Below are positions 18,501 through 28,945 of a stretch of DNA of 64,000 bases, in pieces. The notes under the pieces were generated by a model. That model was given only the letters and a program-made list of their open reading frames with translations. It did no database searches and had not been told where the DNA came from. Origin of the DNA: Clavelina lepadiformis. Lineage: Eukaryota; Chordata; Ascidiacea; Aplousobranchia; Clavelinidae. Position 1 is the first letter of the stretch, and the number at the start of each line of letters is the position of its first letter. Both the position numbers and the translations under genes were made by a program. The DNA lies in NCBI RefSeq assembly GCF_947623445.1, contig NC_135243.1, positions 4,218,501 to 4,282,500 of the forward strand, in the 5' to 3' direction.

Positions 18501-20931
18501 ATGAATACTCTCGTGCTGTTGCCCAGTGCAAAAGGTATGATGTTTTATTGCCGTCAATGTCAAATTCCAAGATGTACTGTAAACAAAGTAGTTGAGAAAG
18601 GCGCAAGAAAGTAAAGTACTCCAACGTTTTATTAAATGTAAACATTGTCTGTGTGATTTTATTAAGAGACGTCACACAACATTTCGGTTTATTTTCTTCT
18701 TTAAAAATTTTCCAATATTTAAGTTTCATTTTGTTCTAAATGTAGTGATATAGAAGAACTGAAAGAGAATCATGAAAGAGAAATGAAAGAAGTCATGAAA
18801 AATGTTAAGGTAGAAATACCAGGATGTACCGGAATAATATAGTAATAATAGAATAATAGAAATACTGGCATTATACAATAATACAGCAGTTTTACAATTT
18901 TCTGTGTATTTGCAAAAAATTCTGTCAATATAACTGTTTGCTGTGACTTTTATTTAACTCTTGGTGTTAATTAGTCCAAGTTTGAAATTATTTCTGTTTT
19001 TTCCAGGCTGCTCATAGGGAAAAAAGCGAAGCCCTTCTGCAAGTATCAGAAGTAACGGCCAATAATAAAAAATTAAAAGGTGAAATCGATGCATTAAAGA
19101 TGTCACAAAAGTAGGTTTTTGTTTAAAATGTGAAGGTTTACGGGTTACTTGGCTGTGTTATGCTTGACTTTTAAATAAATCGACTAAAAGAATTTCTAGT
19201 TATACTTTCCACCAATTTCTAAAGAAAAATAATTACTGTGGAAGTACATTTTACTTCACACATATTTGCCCTTTTTCCTCTATAAGTATATTCTGTATCA
19301 TGCTTGAACTTAACGCTACAAGTTAGAGTGCTATTGCTGGTACTGGCACACGGATTTTAGAGGTTATGTTGCCAAATTTTTTAAATAGCTTCACTGTAAA
19401 AGCGTTTGTTTTTTTCATCATATAAAATTGCTTCTTCTTTCTCGTAGCCAGCCAGGCTAGAAAGCTTAATTGAATTAGATTCAGTATTTTGAAACATAAC
19501 TCATATGCTACCATCCTTAAAAACTTTACTCTTTGTACGTTTTGGATGATGCTTTGGCCTCACTCACTCGATATTTACATGTCTACATTATTTACAAATG
19601 TCATCAACGCTGTTTTTCCTTCACCAGATCAAAGGAAGAAAAGATTGAGCGACTTCAGTTTGACCTCGAAGAAGTGGAAAAGCGCGAAATTGAAAGTCAG
19701 CTTCATCTCGCCAACATGGTGAGACTTGCGGAAAAAGCTTCCACTGAGCGGGCAACATTCGCGGCTGTTGCGGAGCAGGAGCAACGAACCTCCCAGCACG
19801 CTTTGAGGCAAACGATGCGAGAAAAATGGGAGATGGGACGAATGGAAGAATCACTTAAGGTTTAGTTATTTATGAACAGTCACGACTTCAAGGAATGTAT
19901 TCGAACTGGATTTGGAATGATTTTAATGAACACTGTGTTGGCGTTTTTTCATGTCTAAGCTAATTATTAGTCACGTGGCAACATGTTAAGAACAGAACCA
20001 AGTAAGATGGCGATATCACATTTCTTGTTAATTCATATAATTAGTGGTGATAGGTTAAGGAACTGCTCGAATAGACTGGCTATAACTTCAGATTATTTTG
20101 CAGCAACACAGACTCCAACTTGCTTCCCACCGCAAAGATGCCACTGATCGTCTCCGTGAAGTGGAGGACACCCATACAGGACAACTAATGGAATATGAAA
20201 GGAAGATGACTCATTTGAGGAAGATGCTGCAGCAAAAACAACAAGCTTTGGATGACATGGCCACTAATAAAAGGTTGTTATTGTTATGTTATTATTCTTA
20301 TTATATTAAAAGGTTATTTATTTTGCTATAAACGACGACTTTTGGATACAAATTTAAGTTCATAAATTTAACTGTAAATGCATATTTTGCGGAGTTAGTT
20401 TAAATTTATTTCGTCTTGGAAGAGATAAATATGCACAGTTAAATAGACTCAGTGATTTTTTTGGGACACTGAGTCACTGACACTTGCATTGTAAGATTAT
20501 TTGCAATAGCTTGCTTTATATGCCGTCGAGGACATTTTAAACATCTTACATCATGGCATCAGCATTTTACTTATGTTTTAGAATGACGAATTTTCGTTTA
20601 GTTGCGTGATATGATTTAGTAACAACTAACAAGCAACATCTTTGTTGGGTTATTATTAGCTGTAAATGCAAATTTCTACATCTGGTTATTGTTAGCTCGG
20701 GGAAAATTAGGCTTTTAGCCATTAAACTGATTTATATATGACATACAGCACTAGGCTGACACGAAAGTGCTTGGTACATGGCTGTTGTGCCTACACCTGT
20801 ACAATAAGAGTTTGTATTGTTTTTTGGAAACCAGGCAAATCGAAAAGCAACTGGAAAACGTTTGGCAAGCTGCGAGCTCAGAAAACCGTCGTATTATGGA
20901 AGCCTTGCACAGGTCGAAAATTTCCACTTGA
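12522..20931 (+). CDS. CEP89: Centrosomal protein of 89 kDa (CEP89/CCDC123)
   Basis: Distal-appendage protein of the mother centriole, needed for docking and ciliogenesis. Eighteen exons encode about 737 residues (human 783): 12522-12557, 13218-13368, 13785-13888, 14088-14190, 14640-14713, 14976-15062, 15610-15772, 16156-16296, 16649-16842, 17278-17388, 17825-17910, 18079-18194, 18354-18534, 18746-18809, 19007-19110, 19628-19859, 20104-20273, 20835-20931. Diagnostic matches to the human protein are VDENETLKDAVQRLNVELSRY, GLPTHGP followed by KYLSPLFLSY, VSKLTKRL, HLANMVRLAEK and the C-terminal ENVWQAASSENRRIMEAL. The N-terminus is basic with a proline-rich patch, as in CEP89; the middle and C-terminal parts are coiled coil. 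Exon 1 codes for only 12 residues and is the least certain. Intron 6 contains a SINE. Confidence 0.93.
15243..15563 (+). mobile_element. tRNA-derived SINE, copy 1 (in a CEP89 intron)
   Basis: The head carries RNA polymerase III promoter boxes: A box TAGCCTAATGG at 15245-15255 and B box GTTCAATAC at 15297-15305. The body contains TTGGGCAAGGCATTAA, ACTTGCTCTTGTTCAG and TTGGTGGACAGTTC, and the tail contains TTTCTCAGTCCG. The same order and spacing recur at 36530-36829. The head resembles a tRNA but has no complete cloverleaf that I can draw, so a SINE is preferred over a tRNA gene. Confidence 0.75.
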
Positions 20932-21697
20932 TAAACGAGAATATGATGACGTCAGACCTGGTAGAGTTTGTCACCAAGATATTGTGCAAACTTAGTGGCG
21001 AGCACGACTTGCAATTGCACTTATTACACATGTTTTGAAATTGTTTTTAGTACACTCTGTATGCGCCTTGATGTACCCTTTGCTTTTGCTTTTTTCAATG
21101 CCAGCCTGTTATGGTAACCTTTATTGAATCGTGTTTTCGGTACGAATTGTGCAGTTTTTAGCCAAGGTTTTTAGCTCGTTTTTATGTGATTGATTTCATT
21201 AGTCCTTCGCTTTTTATAACTCTGAAGATTTATTATTGTTGTCAATTTCGTTCCGTAATGTCAAAAATCACTGTATATTGCTTGTATTTTTTGCTTCGAA
21301 TTTGTAATGAACTTTTTCCCTAAATTGAAAATGCATGGTAACGTCTTACTCAATTTATAGATGCCCACACAGATACGAAAGACCGCCCAGTCCTCCTTCC
21401 CATGCATCAACTGAAATATTAATACCTTGAGGATAACTTCAAATCCAACTTGCGCATTTCAATCGATTTGTGTATTGTTTGTGGCATAATAGAAGAAATT
21501 CTTTCAACAGTTGACGTCATGTAGAGATTAGAGAGGACGACAAGCTGTGAATTTAAGCTTTTTATTAAGTTCAACATGGAGTCAAACACCATTTCTGTTC
21601 TGCTGAACTGCCCGCTTCAGAAAACAGAGGAGTTCAAATTTGCTAAAAACCATAAAAACGCGCAAATGACACTATGCATTTGTTATCCGTTTAACCT
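20932..21697. other. 3' flank of CEP89, no gene seen
   Basis: No coding region recognised. It must contain the CEP89 3' UTR, but no clear AATAAA close to the stop was identified. Confidence 0.4.
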
Positions 21698-21921
21698 GTA
21701 GCGGCCGTTGGGTGCTTCTTGGTTTGTCGCTGGTTGGCGCCCTCAGAATACTCCCCGCCAGTGGTAATTTTCTTACTGCGCGTCCGTTTTCCAATTCCTT
21801 GTCTGCACTGCTTGCGCACAAGACAGCAGTTTGATAAAAGCGTTGAACTCCGAAGGTCGTGGTTTTTCAATATATGAGCTAAGCCAACGTACAACTGGAG
21901 CAGCAGCATTTTGAGTCAGGA
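21698..21921. repeat. Unclassified interspersed repeat, copy 1
   Basis: A block of about 220 bp beginning TGTAGCGGCCGTTGGGTGCT and ending GAGTCAGGAG aligns along its whole length with 45982-46195 in the first DSCC1 intron. Shared blocks include TTCTTGGTTTGTCGCTGGTT, CAGAATACTC, GACAGCAGTTTGATAAAA and TTTTTCAATATATGAGC. There is no clear terminal inverted repeat, poly(A) tail or B box, so its class is unknown. It could be a SINE or the end of a larger element. Confidence 0.7.
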
Positions 21922-22335
21922 GCCGGCAACCGAACAACGCAACAACTCTAACCTTAGCCATAAACCGACAAAATTTTATCTAGCTATCAGATAGTTAAAA
22001 TTGCATACAACGTTCCAGCTTTTTACTTATTCTTCGTAAAAAAACGTCACAATGAAATAAACACAATAAATTACATGCATGAACTTTAGACAGGACATTA
22101 TGTGCAAGTTATTTATGGTCAATTAAACACAATTGTTGGAAACACGTACTTTCATTCAATGTTTGATTTATTGTCGAAATGTATGCAGCTATATCTTCTC
22201 ATATCCAAGGTTCCCAAATAGCCCAACTTTAAGTCGGTAAGCAGTTGACAATCTGTCCACTTCAATTGCCAGTCTGCGCTGGACAAATACTGGCTATTTG
22301 AAGCAGGAAAAATCCATGGACAGATTTGTTCTCAA
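21922..22335. other. Spacer before the GNAT cluster
   Basis: No gene, repeat or regulatory signal recognised. Confidence 0.4.
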
Positions 22336-22614
22336 ATAACTTGCTTGTTATAAGTCCTGACATGAGTGTGTGGTCTCTTGAAAGGTTTTTCTCCGTTATC
22401 TGGGTTCACAAAATCAAAAAGATTCATTTCACTTAACTTAGTATATGTATATTCTTTTCTTGAAATGTTTTCTGAACAAAAGCGGACGCGGTGGTTACGA
22501 AAACATATTTCAATTCAAATCCTTTTGCCACTTGCTCACATTTCGCCACAAGTGACGTCATAAGACCCATTCTTCGGTAATCACCGTTTACTCCGAAAAG
22601 CTTTGACGTAGTAA
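22336..22614 (-). pseudogene. Decayed GNAT acetyltransferase, C-terminal fragment 1
   Basis: Read on the minus strand this matches the C-terminal third of the intact GNAT gene immediately upstream on the same strand. It gives DYRRMGLMTSLVAKCEQVAKG, a lysine-tyrosine-valine strand, SAFVQKTFQEK, then, after a frameshift, LFDFVNPDNGEKPFK. The frame breaks in the segment after QKTFQEK, and everything N-terminal of the acetyl-CoA motif is gone. Its position directly next to the intact gene suggests a tandem duplicate that has died. Confidence 0.8.
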
Positions 22615-22652
22615 AAATAAAACAATCTGGAATCTTGGTTAAGTAAAATATT

Positions 22653-23327
22653 TCATTGAATTTGCTTGTAATAAGCAGTGGCGTGCGTGTGAATTGGATG
22701 TGGCGTCTTCAAAACTTTTTCTCCGTCATCTGGGTCTACAAGGTCAGCAAGATTCACTTCACTAAACTTTGTATATTTTCGTTTTTGAAAGGTTTTCTGA
22801 GCAAACGTGGAAGACGTGAACGAAATAATATATTTGCAGTCAAACTCTTTTGCTAAATCTTCACATTTTGCAATCATTGATGTCATAAAGCCCATTCTTC
22901 GGTAATCAGAATCCACAGCTAGAGTTTGTAGATACATTCTTTTCTCTTTTAAATTTCCGGGCATATCAAAAGTGAACTGTTTGTGTAAGAGATCATAAAT
23001 TCTACTGGTTTTAGCAGGCGGCAACGTTACACTGCTCGCGCCTGCCACCACTTTCTCTGACGTTCTGATGATATTCATAGAAATCGCAATCAATTTACCA
23101 CTTGTATTTTCGACAATCGCAACGGATGCATTTTCCGCCAATCTTTCCTTAATCCTTTGCCGCTGATGCTCGTACACTTCACTGGGTTCTACTTTCATCA
23201 TTTCATGAATAGGTTCGTCCTTCACATAAAAATTCATTACGAAGTCTTCCAATTGCTCTAAGTTAGCTTCTTTCAACATTTTCCAGTCAAAATCCGGCCC
23301 AAGCTTTGCTGTTTTTTTACAAGCCAT
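22653..23327 (-). CDS. GNAT-family N-acetyltransferase, arylalkylamine type
   Basis: Intronless gene for 224 residues. It resembles the invertebrate arylalkylamine/dopamine N-acetyltransferase branch of the GNAT superfamily, which moves acetyl from acetyl-CoA to amines; the substrate cannot be read from sequence. Visible features are an acidic N-terminal helix with VKDEPIHEMM, a strand TSGKLIAISMN, the acetyl-CoA motif LAVDSDYRRMGFMTSMIAKCEDL near 137-160, and a C-terminal strand region ending HATAYYKQIQ. The motif's last small residue (Gly/Ala in R-x-x-G-x-G/A) is Met here and in the sister gene at 35405-36079, which has the same length and is about half identical. Likely cytosolic; there is no signal peptide. 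Absence of introns may mean a retrocopy origin, which is inference. Confidence 0.82.
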   Translation of the reverse strand: MACKKTAKLGPDFDWKMLKEANLEQLEDFVMNFYVKDEPIHEMMKVEPSEVYEHQRQRIKERLAENASVAIVENTSGKLIAISMNIIRTSEKVVAGASSVTLPPAKTSRIYDLLHKQFTFDMPGNLKEKRMYLQTLAVDSDYRRMGFMTSMIAKCEDLAKEFDCKYIISFTSSTFAQKTFQKRKYTKFSEVNLADLVDPDDGEKVLKTPHPIHTHATAYYKQIQ

Positions 23328-23533
23328 AACGACTAGAATATTGAAAAGCCTTCAGTACGTGGCGAAGTGCATAGGCCTAGCTGGTTACACTGTTTAGTAA
23401 GGCGTGGTGGTTAATGTAAAAATATTTTGATAGTGTGTGCAATCATGATGATAAATATAAGGCAGGTCTAGAGATCATATGACCATGTTTTAAAGTCACA
23501 CAAGATAATAGGCCTGCTTTAAAAACATTTTTC

Positions 23534-23957
23534 TAGGGATGTGCCGCGAGGAAGATTATTCGGGTTCGTGCGAACCCGAATATCATGAAGGTCGACACGA
23601 ACGAATCCCGAATCTATTCGTATTAGAACCAAACAATAAAATTTCCTCCACAAGTTGTCAAGTCTTGCTTCTAAAATGACGTAATCGATAAACAAATCGC
23701 TTTCTTTTGAAAAATAATGTTTAAAAAACGATCGATAAAGCAAAATCGTTAGGAAAACGACCTTCATTGTATGTACTGCTGACTCTAGTTTAGCATTGTC
23801 GGGAAACTAGATCATCATTTTTAACAAAAGTCAGTAAATTTATAAGTAATATTGTATTCGGGTTCGCCATTGTTGGTATTCGTGTTCGCCCGAATCTTCC
23901 ATAAAGGCGATATTCGGCGAATCTATTCGGGTTTGGGTTCGTATCGGCCCATCCCTA
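23534..23957 (-). mobile_element. hAT-type MITE, copy 1
   Basis: A 424-bp non-autonomous DNA transposon. The ends are imperfect inverted repeats (TAGGGATGTGCCG and CGGCCCATCCCTA), flanked by a perfect 8-bp target duplication CATTTTTC at 23526-23533 and 23958-23965. Subterminal ATTCGGGTTCG motifs occur in both orientations. End sequence and 8-bp duplication are typical of the hAT superfamily. A copy of exactly the same length lies in opposite orientation at 63323-63746. Confidence 0.88.
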
Positions 23958-23965
23958 CATTTTTC

Positions 23966-24711
23966 CGATTAACAAACAGAAATCATAACATTGTTTGCGT
24001 TCACTGCAGGTTCGTGTCTACCTTAAATTCCGTTGCCAATTTATGACCAGTTATACAGTTATGGGCAAAACACATCCAATATACATAGTGGAAGTTAGCA
24101 AGAACCCTTCGCCTCGAGTGTGCAATTGCCACCATATCCAGACAAGATCTAGAAAACCTTTTTTGTGCTAAATATGTTAGCCTATACAGAAATAATTTGC
24201 AGTATAATTTGCAGCTATATGTCCGGTAACTTCTCCACAACCATATATGATGCAGGATACAACGTTAGAATGCATAAAGATTGAATTGGCAAACCGACCG
24301 TGTTATACATAAATTGGTGACGAAAATGTTCAAATTCACTGCAATTGTCGTCATATTCTTTCTGAACTAACCCGTGTCACAATGCTTCACTTTACTGACA
24401 AGTGGAAACACTATAACTGACTATAACCTCATTTAATATAACATGTTTAAGCTACAAACACAATGGAATGATCCCCAAAGCCGAGCTCTTAGATTTCGAG
24501 GAAAAATAATCACCAAGCAAATATACATATTCTAAATCTGCATAGTATACTTTTTCTTGCAATAACGAAAGGGAATGAAGCAATACTAATACAGCAATAA
24601 CCGGTAAGCATTTCTCATGCACATCGGAAGCTGGTCATAGCAATACGTCGATATATTTGGTACAAATTTGCTGAGAATAATTTAATCGGAGAAAATGGCT
24701 CGGGTTCCAAA
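23966..24711. other. Spacer between two transposon insertions
   Basis: No gene or repeat recognised. Short frames on both strands look non-coding. Confidence 0.4.
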
Positions 24712-24971
24712 TAGCGACTGTCAGAACAGCGACTATCAATAGAGCGACCACACGACAGCGATCCATTTAAAACAGCGACTGTCAATAGAGCGACTACACG
24801 ACAGCGATTCATTTAAAACAGCGACTGCCACAACAGCGACCTCACTTCTTTTATTAAATCCAAGGCTTACGCGCACACGCACTTCCATCCCCCACACCTC
24901 TCTACACACGTATGCACGCAGAAACAGGCAAATACTGCGTAGTGAAAGATTGAAACCAAAAGGGACTTTAA

Positions 24972-26941
24972 CCCTTTGCGGTCTACCTACATCCCTGGGA
25001 TGATAAACAAAATTATGTAATGCTGTCCACCTACATCCCTAGGATGACTTTTGTGTACAGCGGTTTTTACGGGTCTACCAACATGCTAAGAATGTTACAA
25101 CATTTTTTATCGATTTTGGAACATAGTAGATGGTATTTATTAGGGTTTTTCCCTGACTTTTGTTAAGTTGAAGTTAAGTTGGAACTGGAAAACAGTTAGT
25201 AAAACTGGGGTAGGCATGAGCAATTCTTGCACTCAGCAATAATGAATTTTGCTTGTTATTGTATTTTATTACTACCTTACAGACGAGAGTTGTAGTAAAT
25301 AGTATTGGATTGTTTATAGTAAAATGGCTGCTAGAAGGTTTAGTGCTAATGATGTACTTGAAATGCTTGATTCTGAAGATGAAAATCATTCAGACATGGA
25401 GGTTGATGAAGAGAGTGATTTTTCTGATTTAGATATGGAAATGAGTGATGATGGGAGCTCTGATCCAGATGAGCACTCAGACAGTGATGGATCTACCTCT
25501 AATGATGTTGTAGACCCTAATGGATGGAGAGTATGGCATGATAATGACAGTGATTTTCCTCATCACCCATTTACAGCTACTGATGTGGGACCAAACTTGG
25601 AAAAGATCCCAGAAACAGAATTGGAATATTTTCAAAACCTACCAAATGGGGGCTTCGGGTGTATGTCTTGTCTGACTCGGAATCTGGGTATATCTCAGCT
25701 TTTGAACCCTATTTTGGAAAAACTACTACAGAAAATTTGTCGCGTCAAGATCTGCCGTTTACATCGAGAATCGTGATGCATTTAGTTGGCAAGCTGCTGT
25801 CAAAAGTCAGAGCAAGTGGTTATCATGTATACACAGACCGGTTTTATACAAGCTGCACTCTAGCAAAAGAACTGCTTCAGAATGAAATCCACCTTACTGG
25901 AACTATCCAGAAAAATAGGGTTGGGCTACCCACTGAAGTGAAGCGTTTGCGATTGAAAAATTTACAGTTGAAAGCATACCGTCATCCACAAAATATTCTA
26001 GCACTTGGATGGCAAGATAAACGCTTGATACTGATGCTCAGCACCTGGCACAATGCGGACACTGCACCCCACAGTCGTTGGCGAAATGGGAGGCAGGAAG
26101 ATGTAGAGAAACCTGATGTAATCCGTGATTACACAGCTAATATGGGCGCAGTTGATCTTTCTGATCATTACTGCGCATCATACTCCTTCACACGAAAAAC
26201 GCTGCGGTGGTGGAGAAAGCTATTTTTCTGGTTGATTGAAGTATGCATGGTTAACTCATTCTTGGTTTACAAGGAGATGAAACAGCTTAAAGATACAAGA
26301 CACCTACAATACAGAAACAAGGTGATTGTGCAACTTATAGGAGACGTCCGCAACAGGAACCCCAAACGAGGAAGGCCAAGTGAAAGCGATTCTGCTGAGC
26401 GCCTCAACAAATTACCACATTTCATCAAAAAAGGAGCAAGAGGTCACACAAAGAATTGTATGGTTTGCAACACCAAAGAACAAAGGAAAACCACTTTATA
26501 CTTTTGTGAAACATGTCAAAGAAAACCTGGACTTCATCCGGGAGAATGTTTCAGAAAATATCACACATAAGTCACCTACAAAGACTGACCAAAGTCCAGG
26601 CATCATACAGGAGTTCACCAGAAAATTTCAACAGTGTGATAACAGTGTGATAACAGTGTGATAAGAGTGTGATAATTTTACTTGTATACAAACGGAATTT
26701 GTGTTTGAATAAACGACAGAAGTGTTTGAATATTGTGATACCTTTTGTCTAGAAAATACATGATGCAAAAAATTGCGAAAAGTAGCATTTTTAAAAACGC
26801 TAAAAAAAAAAATTTTAAAAAAATTTCGACAAAAAAAATTCACAGCCGTACTCTACACATATAAAACTACCCAAAAATGCAATAAAAAAAAATTGGACCT
26901 AGACTGACCGAAACGGTAAAAATAAATTGGACCGCAAAGGG
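24972..26941 (+). mobile_element. piggyBac transposon
   Basis: Perfect 12-bp terminal inverted repeats CCCTTTGCGGTC / GACCGCAAAGGG, flanked on both sides by TTAA (24968-24971 and 26942-26945), the hallmark of piggyBac insertion. Near the left end the motif CTACATCCCTGGGATGA recurs with changes (about 24986 and 25030), like the subterminal repeats of this superfamily. It carries a PGBD4-like transposase with an internal deletion. It inserted into an older element and is therefore the younger of the two. Confidence 0.93.
25324..26570 (+). pseudogene. piggyBac transposase (PGBD4-like), internally deleted
   Basis: Cut-and-paste transposase. The N-terminal frame begins MAARRFSANDVLEML and is very acidic, as is usual before the transposase core. 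It breaks off after about 100 residues. A second frame (coding from about 25655) carries the C-terminal half: YVLSDSESGYISAFEPYFGK, HVYTDRFYTSC with one catalytic Asp, YTANMGAVDLSDHY with another, and the C-terminal cysteine-rich zinc domain (CMVCN, CETCQ, CFRKYHT). The block between, with the first catalytic Asp and roughly 150-200 residues compared with full-length relatives, is missing, and the two parts are in different frames. It cannot make active transposase but could be mobilised by a related one. Confidence 0.9.
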
Positions 26942-27041
26942 TTAAAACAACATTTTATTTGGACTATCCATAGTCACATGAAGTCACATGATTTAAAAAG
27001 CAATAAAATAAAATAAAAATGCAATAAAAATGCAATAAAAA

Positions 27042-27200
27042 TCAAGACACGTTTATTTCTAAATTGCGAGCAAGGGCTCGAAGGAACTGCCGCAGATCAT
27101 ACTGGCCTCGATTTTGCTGTACAACAGTGATTCGTGTGTTCATTGTCACGTATCTTTTCATTCGCTGAGTCAGGTCTCTGCCTTGTAGTAGCAATGATAA
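27042..27200 (-). pseudogene. C-terminal remnant of a MULE/FLYWCH-type transposase
   Basis: A minus-strand frame of about 50 residues ends in a stop and reads GRDLTQRMKRYVTMNTRITV, then QYDLRQFLRALARNLEI. The pattern lysine-tyrosine, asparagine-x-arginine-isoleucine, then LRALARNL matches from memory the end of Mutator-like transposases that accompany FLYWCH fingers (usually LRGIAHNL). It lies just inside the right repeat array of the outer element. The rest of the transposase is absent. A chance open frame is the alternative. Confidence 0.42.
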
Positions 27201-27368
27201 ACAACAAAAAAATTTGGAAAAATGGAAAGCCTAGTTAAGTCGCTATCATAACAGTCGCTGTTTTAATGCGGTCGGCATTTAGACAATCGCTGTTTGGAAT
27301 GTCGCTCACTTGATTACGTCGCTATTATGAAGTCGCCATTATGACAGTCGCTGTTTTGACAGTCGCTA

Positions 27369-28020
27369 TCCTGCCTGGATGCTGGAGAAAATATACTAGA
27401 GCCTGAGAAACCTGGTACTGAAATTTAGCAAGATTGTTTAAGTACATCTTTTATACCAATAATGCAACATATAACCTATAAACATGACGTAAAACTGCAG
27501 AGGAAAAGAAATCTGGAAATAATTCATCGCACATAACTACACTGCTAGAGCTAACCTTAGATATGATACTGAACAGTAGCATGGCTGATGATCAGACTGC
27601 GAGCACATTGCGCTGATGCGAAGTACAAAAATAGCCTATACAGGAAACATGAATTGGGGAAAATTTCATACAACAAGACACAGGACGAAACGTAAAGATA
27701 AATATAGAATTGCTAATGATGTGATAACTACAGTAAGCCTAGGAGATTATACTGTATGTCAGCAGTTGATTAATTAACTAATATATGATATTTATGTCGC
27801 AAACTTACAAGGAAATAGACTTCAAACTTCAAATCCTGTTCAAAGGTAACCAAATGCAGGCTATCTGATGATATTATGTCATCACTTCTGTTTAATTACC
27901 ATACAGTTTATAGGAGATTGACTAAACATTAAAAGTTCTTTGAAACAAAGAGCCTGGCCAATTGACAAGCATGTCATGAAACTTATTTGTAAGACCTAAG
28001 ATGGTTGAAGATAGAAGGTG
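27369..28020. other. Spacer, no feature seen
   Basis: No gene or repeat recognised between the end of the nested transposons and the second GNAT fragment. Confidence 0.4.
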
Positions 28021-28223
28021 AAACTTCTTGAAAGGTTTGTTACCTGGGCCAACAAAATCAGACCAAACTTGGTATATTTTTGTTTTTGGAAGGTTTTCTG
28101 GGCAAACGCGGATGTGGTTGTAGCGAAAACATATTTGCATTCAGGTTCCATTGCATCTTGCTCACATTTTGCCTACAGTGACGTCATAAAACCCATTTTT
28201 CGGTAAACACAATCCATAGCCAT
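28021..28223 (-). pseudogene. Decayed GNAT acetyltransferase, C-terminal fragment 2
   Basis: On the minus strand: YRKMGFMTSL, an in-frame stop, AKCEQDAMEP, then CKYVFATTTSAFAQKTFQKQ and KYTKFG, followed by a frameshift and a remnant of the tail. It matches the same C-terminal segment of the GNAT genes at 22653-23327 and 35405-36079. The N-terminal two thirds are not visible upstream. It is more divergent and shorter than fragment 1. Confidence 0.78.
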
Positions 28224-28680
28224 TTTCTCAAACCTGCACGCTTATTGTATGTACGCAAGGGTTTGAAGTCTTTGAACTACCTGCGGTGGTTGCTAGGCTA
28301 CCAGCAAGATAATGAAGTGACTATTTCACCGTAAGTAGGTCACGCAGCCCGTTGATAAAATTTCATGATTAGGTTAGGAGAATTTGCACTCAAAAATTTG
28401 ATTTTACACTATAACGTTTCGTCACGCACGACTACATATTAACTTCGGTGCAGACCAAACAGTTTTTGCATTCTTCACGAAAGTTCTGCTTTGCTGTGAT
28501 CGAGTCAAGAAAGTGTTGACGTTAAAGTCAAAATGTAGGCTATGGCCTATATAGCTAGCATAAGCGCATGATTTTACTGGTTTGGGTTCTGATGCAAAAT
28601 CTGTCACAATTTTTCGTATTTACTTGATAAAGCTAAACATTGTAAATTTAAAGATGAATTCAACTTTCACGAACTTTAGT
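28224..28680. other. Spacer, no feature seen
   Basis: No gene recognised. The downstream AT-rich minisatellite begins at the right edge. Confidence 0.4.
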
Positions 28681-28945
28681 AATATACTTACAATAATAAT
28701 AACTAATATAATATAGTAATATAATAATATACTAACTAATATAATATAGTAATATAATAATATACTAACTAATATAATATAGCAATATAATAATATACTA
28801 ACTAATATAATATAGCAATACAATAATAATAACTAATATAATATAGCAATACAATAATAATAACTAATATAATATAGCAATACAATAATAATAACTAATA
28901 TAATATAGCAATACAATAATAATAACTAATATAATATAGTAATAT
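28681..28945. repeat. AT-rich minisatellite, units of about 31-33 bp
   Basis: About eight tandem units built on AACTAATATAATATAGTAAT and a variant with AGCAATACAATAAT. The left units are about 33 bp and the right ones about 31 bp, so two unit types have expanded separately. An open frame across it is only a product of the repeat. Confidence 0.92.

Larger units (their letters stand above)
24712..27368. mobile_element. Older DNA element with repeat-array inverted ends (Mutator-like?), host of the piggyBac insertion
   Basis: The two ends carry arrays of the motif AGCGACTGTCA in opposite orientation: left 24712-24840, right 27237-27368. The left array contains a 46-bp tandem duplication (24727-24772 and 24773-24818). 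Outermost bases are TAGCGACTGTC and GACAGTCGCTA. Next to the right array a minus-strand frame (27042-27200) resembles the C-terminal end of FLYWCH/MULE-type transposases. Together this suggests a Mutator-like or foldback-type element. I found no convincing target-site duplication, so the exact borders and class are uncertain. The piggyBac element at 24972-26941 sits inside it. Confidence 0.6.

Noticed and set aside
28681-28945. CRISPR-like array
   Set aside because: The units are contiguous AT-rich tandem repeats without unique spacers, in an animal genome.
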